A DNA stretch of 33,684 nt from Polyangiaceae bacterium (lineage in GTDB: Bacteria; Myxococcota_A; Polyangia; Polyangiales; Polyangiaceae): positions 1 to 33,684 of the forward strand of contig JAFGIS010000624.1 in assembly GCA_016929495.1 (NCBI GenBank), read 5' to 3'. Numbering within the stretch: the first letter of the stretch is position 1; every line of letters starts with the position of its first letter. The translations under genes and the position numbers were made by a program. Below, one piece after another: positions 8,307 to 16,698 of the stretch. A model generated the notes under the pieces. That model had not been told where the DNA came from. It did no database searches and saw only the letters and a program-made list of their open reading frames with translations.

Positions 8307-10856
8307 ATGACGATGCGTTTGTGGTTGCCTGCGCTCTTGTGCTTCCCAGCTCTACTGCTAGCTGACATCGCTGTTGCCCAGAATGCGCCGATACGGGCGC
8401 GTCCCGCGCTCGGGGCTCGTCGGCCGCGACCGACCACGGCCAAGGCAGCCGCCGCAGCGGAACAGTCCGCCGCGGCAGCCCCTGTAGCGACGCCTGGCGC
8501 GAGCGACACCGATCGGGAGCCTCCGGGCGCAGCCGGTCCGCTGCCCAACAGCATGGATGCCATCGCCAAGGCGACCGATGTCCCGTTCAAGCCGCAGCCG
8601 CCTGGGCGCATGGTCAAGTTCAACCTGCAGGACGCCGACCTCGCAGAGCTGGTCAACCACATGTCGGGGATGACCGGTCGGCGCTTCATCTACGGGCCGA
8701 AGATCCGGCAGATCAAAGCCACGGTGATCTCCCCCGAGCCGGTCACACTGGCTGAAGCCTATCAGGCCTTCCTGTCCATCCTCGAAGCGAACGGCATGAC
8801 GGTGATCCCGCAGGGCCGATTCCTGAAGATCGTAGACAGCGGAGGCGTGATCACCCAGGCGACACCGGTGTACTCACGCGGCGCGCCGGTTCCGGAGGCC
8901 GACCGATACGTCACCCGCCTGTACCGTCTGAAGTATGTGGGGGCGACCGAGGTGATGAATATCCTCAACAAGTTCAAGAGCAAGGAGGCCGACATCACAG
9001 CTTACGATCCAGGCCAGCTGCTCATCATCACCGATACCGGAACGAACGTCCGCCGACTGATTCGCATCGTGGAAGAGCTCGACGTGGGTGGGGCCGGCCA
9101 GCAGATGTGGATCGAGCCTGTCAACAACGGGTCCGCCAATGACATGGCCAAGCGCATCGCCGACCTGTTCGGCCTCAACGCTCCCGCCGCGCCGCCAGGT
9201 GTTCCGGGTGCCGCAGGGAACGCCTCTGGGCTCACGCGGGTCTTGGCCGAGGAGCAGACGAACTCACTCATCATCGTTGGGACCGAAGATGCGTACCTGC
9301 GGCTCCTGGAGCTGCTCAAGCGGATCGACATCAAGCCGAGCGAGGTGGGCAAGGTACGTGTGTTGCCGCTGCAGCATGCCAACGCGGATGAGCTGGCCAA
9401 CACGCTGACGCAGATGCTGACGGGCGCCGCCGCCAAAGGCGCGCCCGGCGACACGGGTGCAGGCAAGGGGATGTTCGAGGGCGAGGTCAAGGTGACCGCG
9501 GACAAGCCCACCAACTCGCTCATCATCACCTCCTCGGGACGTGACTACGCCACGCTAAGGCTCGTGATCGCGGAGCTCGACATGCCTCGTCGTCAGGTGT
9601 TCATCGAGGCCGTGATCATGGACCTTTCGGTGTCCGACAGCACACGGCTCGGGACGTCCTGGCATGCCGGCTACAACGCCGACATCGGCGGCGGTGGCGA
9701 CACCATACTGGCGTCCGGTCTCAAGGCGCAGGATTCGATCGCTTTTCCGGTGAATCAGGACTTGCTCCAGGGCTTCGCGGTCGGTGCCCGAGGACCGGAT
9801 CTGCCGGGCACCTCGAGTCTGACGGACACAGGGCTCAGCATTCCCGCGTTCGGTATCGTCCTGCATGCACTCACGAACAGCGGCAAGTCGAACGTGCTGG
9901 CCACGCCGCACATCATCGCCACGGACAACACCGCAGCCGAAATCAACATTGGCGAGAACATCCCGCTGCAGGACAACATCGGCGGCGGGCTGTCGAATCT
10001 GGCTGCGCTCGGAGGAACTGGCACCGCAGGTGGCAGCAACCCGCTGGCCGCGCTCGGAGCGCTGGGCGCCTACAGCTACGGATTCAGCGCACCGCGCCAG
10101 GACGTCGGCAACAAGATCAAGGTGACGCCGCATATCAATGACTCGAATCAGGTGCGGCTCGAGATCAACCAGGAGAGCAGTGCCCGCGGCGCCTCCTCGG
10201 GAAGCCTCGGAGCGGTCACGATCGTCAAGCGCACCGCTCAGACTACCGTCACCGTGGACGACCAACAGACCGTGGTGATCGGCGGCCTGATGCGTGACGA
10301 GATGGTGAGCCAGCAGGAGAAGATCCCACTGCTCGGGGACATCCCGCTGCTTGGCTTCCTGTTCCGGCACCAAACCAACGAGAAGCGCAAGGCGAATCTG
10401 CTCCTGATCCTGACGCCGTACATCATTCGCGACCAGAGCGACCTTCGGAAGATCTTCGAGCGCAAGATGCAGGAACGGCAGGAGTTCTTGGACCGCTACT
10501 TCGTCTTTTCGGGAACCGACTGGGCGCCGCCGCGTGACTACTCCCGCGCGAACGGCCTCGTCGAGGACATACGCCAGGCGTACTTCAGGTACGAGGAGCG
10601 CGTCAGGCTGCAACGCGAGAGCATGCCCGAGGCTCGCGCCGAGCATGAACCGAGCAAGGCGATCGAGCTCCCTGCGGATGTTGCGCAGGGGCCGGCGACG
10701 TCCGGCCGCAAAGCGTCGCCAGCGGCTCCCGCGACGAAGAAGGCCCCGGCCAAGAAGAAGGCCCCGACTCGGCGGCGCAAGCCGCGGAGCGAGCTGGATT
10801 CTCCAGTCCGCATCAACCCCATCGCCCGCAGCGTCAACGTGGAGCGTGTTGAGTGA
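8307..10856 (+). CDS. gspD: Type II secretion system secretin GspD
   Basis: GspD forms the outer-membrane channel. The 849-residue precursor has a signal peptide (about 1-24, ending IAVAQ), an Ala-rich linker to about 90, the N0 domain (VKFNLQDADLAELVNHMS), then N1-N3 ring-building domains (IADLFGLN and ALLKRI-type repeats), and the secretin core from about 500: SGKSNVLATPHIIATDNTAA, VTVDDQQTVVIGGLMRDE, the highly conserved IPLLGDIPLLGFLFR and LLLILTPYII. The last 50 residues are odd: a Lys/Arg/Pro/Ala-rich tail (residues about 805-835) resembling histone H1 tails, then a short acidic end. It overlaps gspE by 4 bp. Confidence 0.95.
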   Translation: MTMRLWLPALLCFPALLLADIAVAQNAPIRARPALGARRPRPTTAKAAAAAEQSAAAAPVATPGASDTDREPPGAAGPLPNSMDAIAKATDVPFKPQPPGRMVKFNLQDADLAELVNHMSGMTGRRFIYGPKIRQIKATVISPEPVTLAEAYQAFLSILEANGMTVIPQGRFLKIVDSGGVITQATPVYSRGAPVPEADRYVTRLYRLKYVGATEVMNILNKFKSKEADITAYDPGQLLIITDTGTNVRRLIRIVEELDVGGAGQQMWIEPVNNGSANDMAKRIADLFGLNAPAAPPGVPGAAGNASGLTRVLAEEQTNSLIIVGTEDAYLRLLELLKRIDIKPSEVGKVRVLPLQHANADELANTLTQMLTGAAAKGAPGDTGAGKGMFEGEVKVTADKPTNSLIITSSGRDYATLRLVIAELDMPRRQVFIEAVIMDLSVSDSTRLGTSWHAGYNADIGGGGDTILASGLKAQDSIAFPVNQDLLQGFAVGARGPDLPGTSSLTDTGLSIPAFGIVLHALTNSGKSNVLATPHIIATDNTAAEINIGENIPLQDNIGGGLSNLAALGGTGTAGGSNPLAALGALGAYSYGFSAPRQDVGNKIKVTPHINDSNQVRLEINQESSARGASSGSLGAVTIVKRTAQTTVTVDDQQTVVIGGLMRDEMVSQQEKIPLLGDIPLLGFLFRHQTNEKRKANLLLILTPYIIRDQSDLRKIFERKMQERQEFLDRYFVFSGTDWAPPRDYSRANGLVEDIRQAYFRYEERVRLQRESMPEARAEHEPSKAIELPADVAQGPATSGRKASPAAPATKKAPAKKKAPTRRRKPRSELDSPVRINPIARSVNVERVE

Positions 10857-12634
10857 CTCAAGCGAGCGAGCAGCGTGCTCTCGGGAACATACTGATTCGC
10901 CAGGGCGTCATCAGCGCCGAGACGCTCGAGCCGCTCTATGGGATTGTACGCGACAAGGGGGCTGCCCTGGTCGATCTGATCGTGCAGGGGCAGAGCGCGA
11001 GCGAGACTGACGTTGCCCGTGCTCTCGCCAAGGAATGCGCGTTGCCCTTCGTCGCGCAGGTGGACGTCGAGACCGTGGACTCACAGGTTGCGGGGAGGCT
11101 GCCGATTGGCTACGCGCGGGCGCATCGGCTGCTGCTGGTGCAGGAAACGGACGACACGGTCGATCTCATCTGCGCCGATCCTCTGGACACGGCGGCGCTG
11201 GACGACGTGCGCGCGATGTTCGGCAAGTCGGCACGTGTGTCGGTGTCGACCGCTCAGGTGGTCGCCGATGCCATCAATCGCGTCTACGAGCGGCTCGAAA
11301 CCGGGAGTGAGCTGCAGAGTGACGAGGCCAGCGTCGAGGACGAGGAGCTCGACATCCTGGAGTCGAACGACGACGCGCCCATCATTCGTTGGGTCAACGG
11401 GCTGTTTTTCCGTGCCGTCCGCGAGCGAGCCAGCGACATCCATATCGAACCGGAGGAGAAGGAGGTAACGGTTCGATACCGTATCGACGGTCAGCTTTAC
11501 GTCGCCCACCGCGCCAGCCGACAGTTCATGGCCTCGGTCGTGGCGCGCGTCAAGATCATGGCCGGTCTGAACATCGCGGAGAAGCGGCTGCCACAGGATG
11601 GACGCATCTCGCTGAAGATCGCTGGACGCAGCATTGACGTCCGCGTTTCGACGATTCCGACGAGCCGTGAACACGAGCGCATCGTGATGCGCCTGCTCCA
11701 CAAGACCACGGTGCTCTTGGAGCTCAGCGAACTCGGCTTCGCCGAACGCGACTACCACCTGATGCACTACCTCGTCACGCGGCCCAACGGGATCATCCTC
11801 GTCACGGGGCCGACCGGCAGCGGCAAGACCACGACGCTCTATGCGTGTCTGAACAGGATCAATCGGCCGAACATCAACATCCTCACCGCCGAGGACCCGG
11901 TCGAGTACGAGATCGGTGGGATCCACCAGGTCGCCGTCCAGCCGAAGATCGGGCTCACGTTCGCCAGCGCGCTGCGGGCCTTCCTGCGCCAGGATCCGGA
12001 CGTCATCATGGTCGGCGAGATCCGTGACCGGGAAACGGCCGAAATCGCAATCCACGCGTCGATGACCGGTCACCTGGTGCTGAGCACGATCCACACGAAC
12101 GACGCGGCCGGTGCCATCACTCGCCTCGTCGAAATGGACATCGAGCCGTTTTTGGTCCGGTCGACCGTCATTGGGATCCTGGCGCAGCGGCTGGTGCGCG
12201 TGCTGTGTTCGGAGTGCAAGCAAGCGTACGAAGCGACCCCCTTCGAGCTGCAACAGCTCGGAATCGATTCCGAACGAACCCGTTGGCGTGATGAGCGCAA
12301 GCTCTCCCCTCGCTATCAGGTCCACGATACCGTGTATCACCCGGTGGGTTGGCACGGGCCGGGCATGCCCACGTTCTACCGCGCTCGCGGCTGCGAGCAC
12401 TGTGACAACAAGGGCTTTGTCGGCCGCATCGGGATCTACGAGCTCATGATCGCCGACGAAGCCGTCGGTGCGCTGGTGATGCGAAACGCAGACGCTCAGA
12501 CCGTCTCACGCGCCGCACGCCTGCAGGGCATGGACTCACTCCGGGACGACGGCGCGCGCAAGGTACTGGAGGGAAGGACGACCGTCGACGAAGTCGTCGC
12601 AGCGACGCAGGAAGACGTGGTTGTTGATGAGTGA
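10853..12634 (+). CDS. gspE: Type II secretion system ATPase GspE
   Basis: GspE is the cytoplasmic hexameric ATPase that drives pseudopilus assembly. The 593 residues contain an N-terminal MshEN/N1E-type domain (LGNILIRQGVISAETLE), the N2E domain (ASDIHIEP), Walker A GPTGSGKTTT (K325), Asp box (EDPVEYEIGGIHQV), Walker B VIMVGEIRD, His box (HLVLSTIHTNDA), and a zinc module CSEC...CEHC. The spacer between the two Cys pairs is 58 residues, longer than the roughly 30 usual in GspE, so this domain carries an insertion. GTG start at 10853 overlaps the gspD stop by 4 bp. Confidence 0.96.
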   Translation: MTQASEQRALGNILIRQGVISAETLEPLYGIVRDKGAALVDLIVQGQSASETDVARALAKECALPFVAQVDVETVDSQVAGRLPIGYARAHRLLLVQETDDTVDLICADPLDTAALDDVRAMFGKSARVSVSTAQVVADAINRVYERLETGSELQSDEASVEDEELDILESNDDAPIIRWVNGLFFRAVRERASDIHIEPEEKEVTVRYRIDGQLYVAHRASRQFMASVVARVKIMAGLNIAEKRLPQDGRISLKIAGRSIDVRVSTIPTSREHERIVMRLLHKTTVLLELSELGFAERDYHLMHYLVTRPNGIILVTGPTGSGKTTTLYACLNRINRPNINILTAEDPVEYEIGGIHQVAVQPKIGLTFASALRAFLRQDPDVIMVGEIRDRETAEIAIHASMTGHLVLSTIHTNDAAGAITRLVEMDIEPFLVRSTVIGILAQRLVRVLCSECKQAYEATPFELQQLGIDSERTRWRDERKLSPRYQVHDTVYHPVGWHGPGMPTFYRARGCEHCDNKGFVGRIGIYELMIADEAVGALVMRNADAQTVSRAARLQGMDSLRDDGARKVLEGRTTVDEVVAATQEDVVVDE

Positions 12635-12694
12635 GCTCTCGCCAGAGTCCTGCCGGCCTCTCGCACGTGCGGGTCGGTGGCTGCACGTTGCCCG

Positions 12695-12718
12695 CCGCGT
12701 CGGGCCCGGCGGACGCGG
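12695..12718 (+). repeat. Small hairpin in the gspE-gspF gap
   Basis: CCGCGTC (12695-12701) pairs perfectly with GACGCGG (12712-12718) across a 10-nt loop. It lies in the 108-bp gap between gspE and gspF, the only sizeable gap between gspC and gspF. There is no U-tract, so a terminator is unlikely; an mRNA processing or stability element is possible. Confidence 0.3.
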
Positions 12719-12742
12719 AGCCGCACACGGGTAGGGACGCCC

Positions 12743-13969
12743 ATGGCAGTCTACGAGTTCAAGGGCATCTATGCAGACACCGGCAAGTCGGCCAAGGGCT
12801 ACCGTGAAGCCGATAACCCCAAGGCGCTTCGGGCCTCACTGCGACGCGACGGCATCCTGCTGACCACCGCCCAGGAGGAGAAGGAGAAGAACAAGCGTCG
12901 GCACAAGGACATCAACTTCGGCGCGCTCTTCGGGCGAGTCAAGAGCTCGGACGTGGCCGTGATGACGCGGCAACTGGCGACACTGGTTCGGGCAGGAATA
13001 CCCCTCGTCGAGTCGCTGAGCGCGTTGACGGAACAGGTCGAAAGAGAAGGCCTGGTTCGTGTGTTGACGACCGTGCGCGAGAGCGTCAACGAAGGCACGA
13101 GCTTCGCGAAGAGTCTGGCCGAGCATCCGAAGGTGTTTCCGGTGCTCTACGTCAACATGGTGGCCGCCGGTGAGGTCTCGGGCACGCTCGAAAGCGTTCT
13201 CGAGCGGCTTGCGGACTTCATGGAGGGACAGTCACGACTGAAGGGTAAGGTCCTGGGTGCGCTCGCGTATCCGGCCGCTATGGTGTTGATCGGCATCGGT
13301 CTGGTGACGTTCCTGATGATCGCCGTGGTGCCGAAGGTGACCAGCATCTTCGAGAACATCGGCCAGGCATTGCCCTGGTACACGCAGCTGCTCATTTTCG
13401 TATCCAAGACCGTGGGCAGCTACTGGTGGCTGCTGATCCTGCTCGCTGCCGGGGCGATCTTCGGCCTGCGCCGCTGGGTGAAGACGCCCGCTGGGCGGAT
13501 GAAGTGGGATCGCATGAAGCTGGCTTTGCCCATCTTCGGGCGACTGAACCTGCTCGTCGCCGTCGCACGCTTCGCGCGTACGCTATCGGCCCTGCTGTCC
13601 AGCGGCGTGCAGCTGCTCGCTGCCATGGAGATTGGACGCAACGTCCTGGAGAACGCGAAGCTGGAGGCCGTCGTCACCAGCGCCATCGAGTCGATCCGCG
13701 AAGGACAGAGCGTTGCCGAGCCCCTCAAGCGGAGCGGGGCCTTCCCTCCCATGCTGACGCATATGGTCGCGGTAGGAGAGAAGACGGGCCAGCTCGAGCA
13801 GATGCTGGAGAACGTGAGCCGGGCCTATGAGGCCGATGTAGAGGTGAAGGTTGCCGCGCTCACGAGTCTGCTCGAGCCGTTGATGATCGTGTGCCTGGGG
13901 GCCGCCGTGGGATTCATCACCATGGCGATCCTCATGCCGCTGATCCAGATGAACGAGTTGGTGCAGTAG
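12743..13969 (+). CDS. gspF: Type II secretion system inner-membrane platform protein GspF
   Basis: GspF is the polytopic platform protein that works with GspE and GspL. The 408-residue protein begins with the family N-terminus MAVYEFKG, then has two T2SSF cytoplasmic domains (first with MTRQLATLVRAGIPLVESL, second with FARTLSALLSSGVQLLAAME) each followed by membrane helices (VLIGIGLVTFLMIAVV; YWWLLILLAAGAIFG; IVCLGAAVGFITMAILMPL). PMLTHMVAVGEKTGQLEQML is also typical. The ATG at 12743, with AGGGA upstream, is chosen over an upstream start at 12677 because the family N-terminus begins here. Confidence 0.95.
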   Translation: MAVYEFKGIYADTGKSAKGYREADNPKALRASLRRDGILLTTAQEEKEKNKRRHKDINFGALFGRVKSSDVAVMTRQLATLVRAGIPLVESLSALTEQVEREGLVRVLTTVRESVNEGTSFAKSLAEHPKVFPVLYVNMVAAGEVSGTLESVLERLADFMEGQSRLKGKVLGALAYPAAMVLIGIGLVTFLMIAVVPKVTSIFENIGQALPWYTQLLIFVSKTVGSYWWLLILLAAGAIFGLRRWVKTPAGRMKWDRMKLALPIFGRLNLLVAVARFARTLSALLSSGVQLLAAMEIGRNVLENAKLEAVVTSAIESIREGQSVAEPLKRSGAFPPMLTHMVAVGEKTGQLEQMLENVSRAYEADVEVKVAALTSLLEPLMIVCLGAAVGFITMAILMPLIQMNELVQ

Positions 13970-13977
13970 GAGTCATG

Positions 13978-14382
13978 ATGCGGAGGAGACGATCGGTCGA
14001 GCGGCGGATCTTCTTCCCGTGGGAAGGGCACGGCGGGTTTCGCCGCTGGTTGGGGCTCGGTCGGTTTCGGCCCTTCGCGCTGGCCGTCGGCGCCGTGGTC
14101 GTCGTCGTTCTGGTGGGACTGCGTGAACGCCGAGCCGCCGGCCTGCGAGAAACGCGGGCCAGCTTGCTTCGCGCTCGCAGCGGCGTCGAGACGTATCTCA
14201 TCGACCACGACGGCGGGTGTCCGCCGTCATTGGCAGCTATTGCCGAGGACGGCCGCGTGCCCCAGGACGCGTGGGGGCGCCCCTTGCGTCTCGTTTGTCC
14301 GGGCCGACGCCCGGATTCGAGCTTCGAGCTCATGAGCGACGGACCCGACGGCATTGCGCAAGGACTCGATCGCATCGAGTGA
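13978..14382 (+). CDS. GspG-like protein lacking a prepilin cleavage motif
   Basis: A 134-residue protein between gspF and gspG. The N-terminus is strongly basic (MRRRRSVERR), followed at about 33-48 by one hydrophobic helix (FALAVGAVVVVVLVGL) and then a segment resembling the soluble part of major pseudopilins: helix ARSGVETYLIDHDGGCPPSLA, DAWGRPLRLVCPG and the C-terminal loop MSDGPDGIAQG. It lacks the Gly/hydrophobic/Glu5 motif that prepilin peptidase needs, so it should stay anchored by its N-terminal helix. AGGAG (13968-13972) is 5 nt from this ATG; the ATG 3 bp earlier is too close to it. Possible roles are a pseudopilus assembly factor or minor component; the family assignment is an inference from the short matches. 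Confidence 0.7.
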   Translation: MRRRRSVERRIFFPWEGHGGFRRWLGLGRFRPFALAVGAVVVVVLVGLRERRAAGLRETRASLLRARSGVETYLIDHDGGCPPSLAAIAEDGRVPQDAWGRPLRLVCPGRRPDSSFELMSDGPDGIAQGLDRIE

Positions 14383-14405
14383 CACCCCAGAGCAGGAGAG
14401 AAAGC

Positions 14406-14996
14406 ATGGAAGACCGCAGCAGAGAGGACCAACATCGTCCCATCGGCGCCCGGCGGGCGTGGACGCCGGGGCAGCGTTCCGCTTCACGGAACGCTGCCAG
14501 AAAGCCAGAGAGAGCGCCGGTCATACTGGGCCAAAGGTCCTCGCTGGTGCGAGCCCTCACCGCGTGTGGGGCTCGTACCAGCGGGGCTCGTTCCGCGATT
14601 CGGACCGGCGCTCTACAGCGCGGCGTCACGCTCATCGAGGTGATGATCGTGGTGGCCATTCTGGCCTTGGTGGCCGGCGGCGTGGCGGTGTTCGCCATGC
14701 CGAAGTTCCAGCAGGCTCAAGACACGACGGCCAAAACCGCGGCCCAGACCATTCGCCAGGCCGTACAAAGCTACAAGACGACGGATACCGAGGGTACGTG
14801 CCCGACGGTTGCGCAGTTGGTGCAGGCGAAGGAACTCGACCCCGGCCAGCAGACCGTCGATCCGTGGGGTGAGGACTTCGTCATCACCTGTACGGACGAC
14901 GACGTGATCGTGCTGTCCAAGGGCCGGGACAAGAAGCAGGGCACCAAGGACGATATCCAGGTGCCGAAGGGCGTGGCCGCCTCAGCGGCGGACTAG
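14406..14996 (+). CDS. gspG: Type II secretion system major pseudopilin GspG with very long leader
   Basis: GspG is the main subunit of the periplasmic pseudopilus. The prepilin motif QRG|VTLIEVM places cleavage after Gly73, with Glu at +5, and a hydrophobic helix follows (VVAILALVAGGVAVFAM). The soluble part has VDPWGEDFVITC and the typical C-terminal GRDKKQGTKDDIQVP loop. The total is 196 residues and the mature protein 123. The start at ATG 14406 has an excellent ribosome site (AGGAGAG, 5-nt spacer), so the 73-residue Arg-rich leader seems real; 6-10 residues is usual. An internal GTG at 14547 could give a 26-residue leader. Two strong palindromes lie inside the leader-coding DNA. Confidence 0.92.
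   Translation: MEDRSREDQHRPIGARRAWTPGQRSASRNAARKPERAPVILGQRSSLVRALTACGARTSGARSAIRTGALQRGVTLIEVMIVVAILALVAGGVAVFAMPKFQQAQDTTAKTAAQTIRQAVQSYKTTDTEGTCPTVAQLVQAKELDPGQQTVDPWGEDFVITCTDDDVIVLSKGRDKKQGTKDDIQVPKGVAASAAD
14470..14498 (+). repeat. Leader hairpin type 1, gspG copy
   Basis: GGCAGCGTTCCG (14470-14481) and CGGAACGCTGCC (14487-14498) form a perfect 12-bp stem with a 5-nt loop, inside the gspG leader-coding sequence. A homologous hairpin with the same stem and loop length is in the gspJ leader (16714-16742). Both are followed by related DNA and translated in the same frame; the encoded peptides share SRNAAR followed by APV and LG. Confidence 0.85.
14542..14583 (+). repeat. Leader hairpin type 2, gspG copy
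   Basis: CGCTGGTGCGAGCCC (14542-14556) pairs with GGGCTCGTACCAGCG (14569-14583): a 15-bp stem with one G-U pair and a 12-nt loop beginning TCACCG. The stem contains an in-frame GTG (14547) that could serve as an internal start. Related hairpins with the same loop start occur in the gspH and gspJ leaders. Confidence 0.8.
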
Positions 14997-15013
14997 CGCC
15001 GAGTTCGCGCGTC

Positions 15014-15859
15014 ATGGCCCGCCGTCCCTGCGTTCACCGCCGACGCTGCCCAGAGCGTGTGCCGATCCAAAGGCACACGCGCAAAGAGCAAGAAGGGCGG
15101 CTGACCTGGCTGATAGAACGTGCCTTTCTGGGGCGAGGCTTCACCGGGCTGCAGCCTCGCCTCAGAAAGGCGCGTTGCCTTCAAGCGGAAGACGCTCTAG
15201 CTCGCGGCGTGACTCTGATCGAGGTGCTGATGGTCGTGACGCTACTCGCGCTGCTGTCCTCGGCCGTGATCGTGGGTTCCGGCTTCGTCGGGACCAGCCG
15301 TCTGCGTGCAGCGGCCTCGCTGGTCGTGAGCTCGGTCCGTATGGGCATTGCGCGCGCCAATGCTACAGGAAAGCCCGTGCGCCTGGTCTTCGATTTGGAG
15401 AAGGACGTGGTGCGGCTAGAGCAGTCGAGCGGGCGCATGCTGCGCCAGAAGGAGGAGGGCAAGAGCACGGGAGGAGGCGCAGAGGCCGCCACGGCACTCG
15501 AGAAGCAGGCGCAGGCCGAGACGGCCAAGATCATGGAGGGGCCTCGCGCTCCTCGCGCCGAGTTCGAGCCAACCAAGGAGTTTGGCAAGGAAGGTCGCCC
15601 GCTCGGGTCCGGGGTGAGCTTCAGGCAGATTCAGACCGAGCACGATGGAGAGCCGCGTACCGAGGGAACAGCCTACCTGTACTTCTGGCCGGGCGGCGAT
15701 ACCGAGCTCGCTTCGGTCCAGCTTCACAAGGTCGGCGCAGAGCAGGGGCTCACGGTCATGGTGAGCCCGCTCACCGGACGTGCGCGGATCGAGCGCGGCA
15801 GTGTCGACCTGCCCGAGCCGCGCTCGGACGGCGAGTACAGCGAACGGGAGGAGCCGTGA
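15014..15859 (+). CDS. gspH: Type II secretion system pseudopilin GspH with long leader
   Basis: A minor pseudopilin of the GspH type. The prepilin motif LARG|VTLIEVLM, with Glu at +5, is followed by a hydrophobic helix (VVTLLALLSSAVIVGSGF) and a soluble domain containing RANATGKPVRLVFDLE and, near the end, LTVMVSPLTGRARI. If translation starts at ATG 15014 the leader is 65 residues and the precursor 281. That ATG lacks a ribosome site; GTG 15059 would give a 50-residue leader, and no ATG lies closer to the cleavage site. The soluble part carries a charged Ala/Glu/Lys-rich insertion (about 165-205). Two hairpins lie in the leader-coding DNA. It overlaps gspI by 4 bp. Start position is uncertain; identity is not. 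Confidence 0.85.
   Translation: MARRPCVHRRRCPERVPIQRHTRKEQEGRLTWLIERAFLGRGFTGLQPRLRKARCLQAEDALARGVTLIEVLMVVTLLALLSSAVIVGSGFVGTSRLRAAASLVVSSVRMGIARANATGKPVRLVFDLEKDVVRLEQSSGRMLRQKEEGKSTGGGAEAATALEKQAQAETAKIMEGPRAPRAEFEPTKEFGKEGRPLGSGVSFRQIQTEHDGEPRTEGTAYLYFWPGGDTELASVQLHKVGAEQGLTVMVSPLTGRARIERGSVDLPEPRSDGEYSEREEP
15055..15080 (+). repeat. Extra hairpin in the gspH leader
   Basis: GCGTGTGCC (15055-15063) pairs perfectly with GGCACACGC (15072-15080) across an 8-nt loop. It occupies the place of hairpin type 1 in the gspG and gspJ leaders but has a different stem sequence. The alternative GTG start of gspH (15059) is within the left arm. Confidence 0.65.
15122..15171 (+). repeat. Leader hairpin type 2, gspH copy
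   Basis: The arms 15122-15140 and 15153-15171 form a 19-bp stem with a single G-U pair and a 12-nt loop beginning TCACCGGGCTG. GCGAGGCT next to the loop matches GCGAGCCC in gspG and GCGAGGAG in gspJ, while the outer stem differs in sequence but keeps pairing. It is translated as GRGFTGLQPR in the same frame as its counterparts. Confidence 0.8.
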
Positions 15860-16698
15860 GACGCGCGAGCGCAAAAGAGGCGACTCGGGGCTTCACGTTG
15901 CTCGAAGTCATGGTGGCGGTTTCCATACTCGGCCTGTCGCTCACGGTCATTCTCAGCTCACAGGCAGGCCTCTTGTCGAGCGCCACCCGTGCGACTCACC
16001 TGACGCTGGCGGTGAACCTGGCTCGCTGCCGCATGAACGAAACGGAGCTCTATCTGCTGAAGAACGGCTACCCGCTCATCGACCAGACCGAGGAGGGCCC
16101 GTGCTGCGCCGATGAGGTGGATGCCGTGTACCGCTGCGAGTGGAAGATAGAGACGATCCAGCTCCCAGCACCAGGACTGGGCATGCAGGATGGCGGGGCG
16201 GCCGACGGCGAACTGGACTTCGGAGCGCTAGGGTCTTTCGGGTCGGGCGCATCCGGACCGCCCGGCGATCCGTCAGCCATGCTCGGCGCGGCCGGGCCGC
16301 TCGGCGCTCTGGCGGGCCTTCAGCAGAAGCCCGGCGTTGGGCTCGGTGAAAACGCTGGGCTCGGCGACCTGGCGGGCCTGCTGGGTGGCGGAGAGGGAGG
16401 CCCCGGCATGGGCGGACTGGCCTCCATGGCGATGAGTCTGGCCTATCCGACGCTCAAGCCGATGCTCGAGGCGAGCATCAGGAAAGCCACGGTCACGGTG
16501 AAGTGGAAAGAGGGATCGAATGACAGAGATCTCACGGTGACACAGTACGTGACCGATCCGATGCGGGGTGAGCTCGACGAAGCGATCAAAGAGCAAGGCT
16601 TGCAGCAGATGAACGAAGCGGCCAGCGGCGTGGCCAACTCGCTCGGTGGGCCCAGCACGCCCAGCGCTTCCGAGCCGGACCAAGGGAGGAACCCGTGA
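15856..16698 (+). CDS. gspI: Type II secretion system pseudopilin GspI with Gly-rich insertion
   Basis: A minor pseudopilin that with GspJ and GspK forms the pseudopilus tip. It has a normal 12-residue leader and motif TRG|FTLLEVMVAVSILGLSL. The N-terminal helix and CRMNETELYLLKNGY are typical, and KATVTVKWKEGSNDRDLTVT is the usual C-terminal strand pair. At 280 residues it is about twice the normal length of GspI: residues about 105-190 are a Gly/Ala/Leu/Pro-rich low-complexity insertion, and there is a tail after about 235. CCADE and YRC may form a disulfide. The GTG start at 15856 overlaps the gspH stop by 4 bp and has GGAGG upstream. Unlike gspG, H and J, its leader carries no palindromes. 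Confidence 0.92.
   Translation: MRRASAKEATRGFTLLEVMVAVSILGLSLTVILSSQAGLLSSATRATHLTLAVNLARCRMNETELYLLKNGYPLIDQTEEGPCCADEVDAVYRCEWKIETIQLPAPGLGMQDGGAADGELDFGALGSFGSGASGPPGDPSAMLGAAGPLGALAGLQQKPGVGLGENAGLGDLAGLLGGGEGGPGMGGLASMAMSLAYPTLKPMLEASIRKATVTVKWKEGSNDRDLTVTQYVTDPMRGELDEAIKEQGLQQMNEAASGVANSLGGPSTPSASEPDQGRNP

Noticed and set aside
9555-10646. Long minus-strand open frame inside gspD
   Set aside because: It is the antisense shadow of a highly conserved secretin core in GC-rich DNA; no protein motif is seen.
11081-12400. 439-codon minus-strand frame inside gspE
   Set aside because: It is the mirror of well-conserved GspE codons, with no recognisable domain and no independent gap or ribosome site.
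16140-16440. Possible DNA tandem repeat in gspI
   Set aside because: The Gly/Ala/Leu-rich stretch is low complexity, but I find no regular repeat unit at DNA level.
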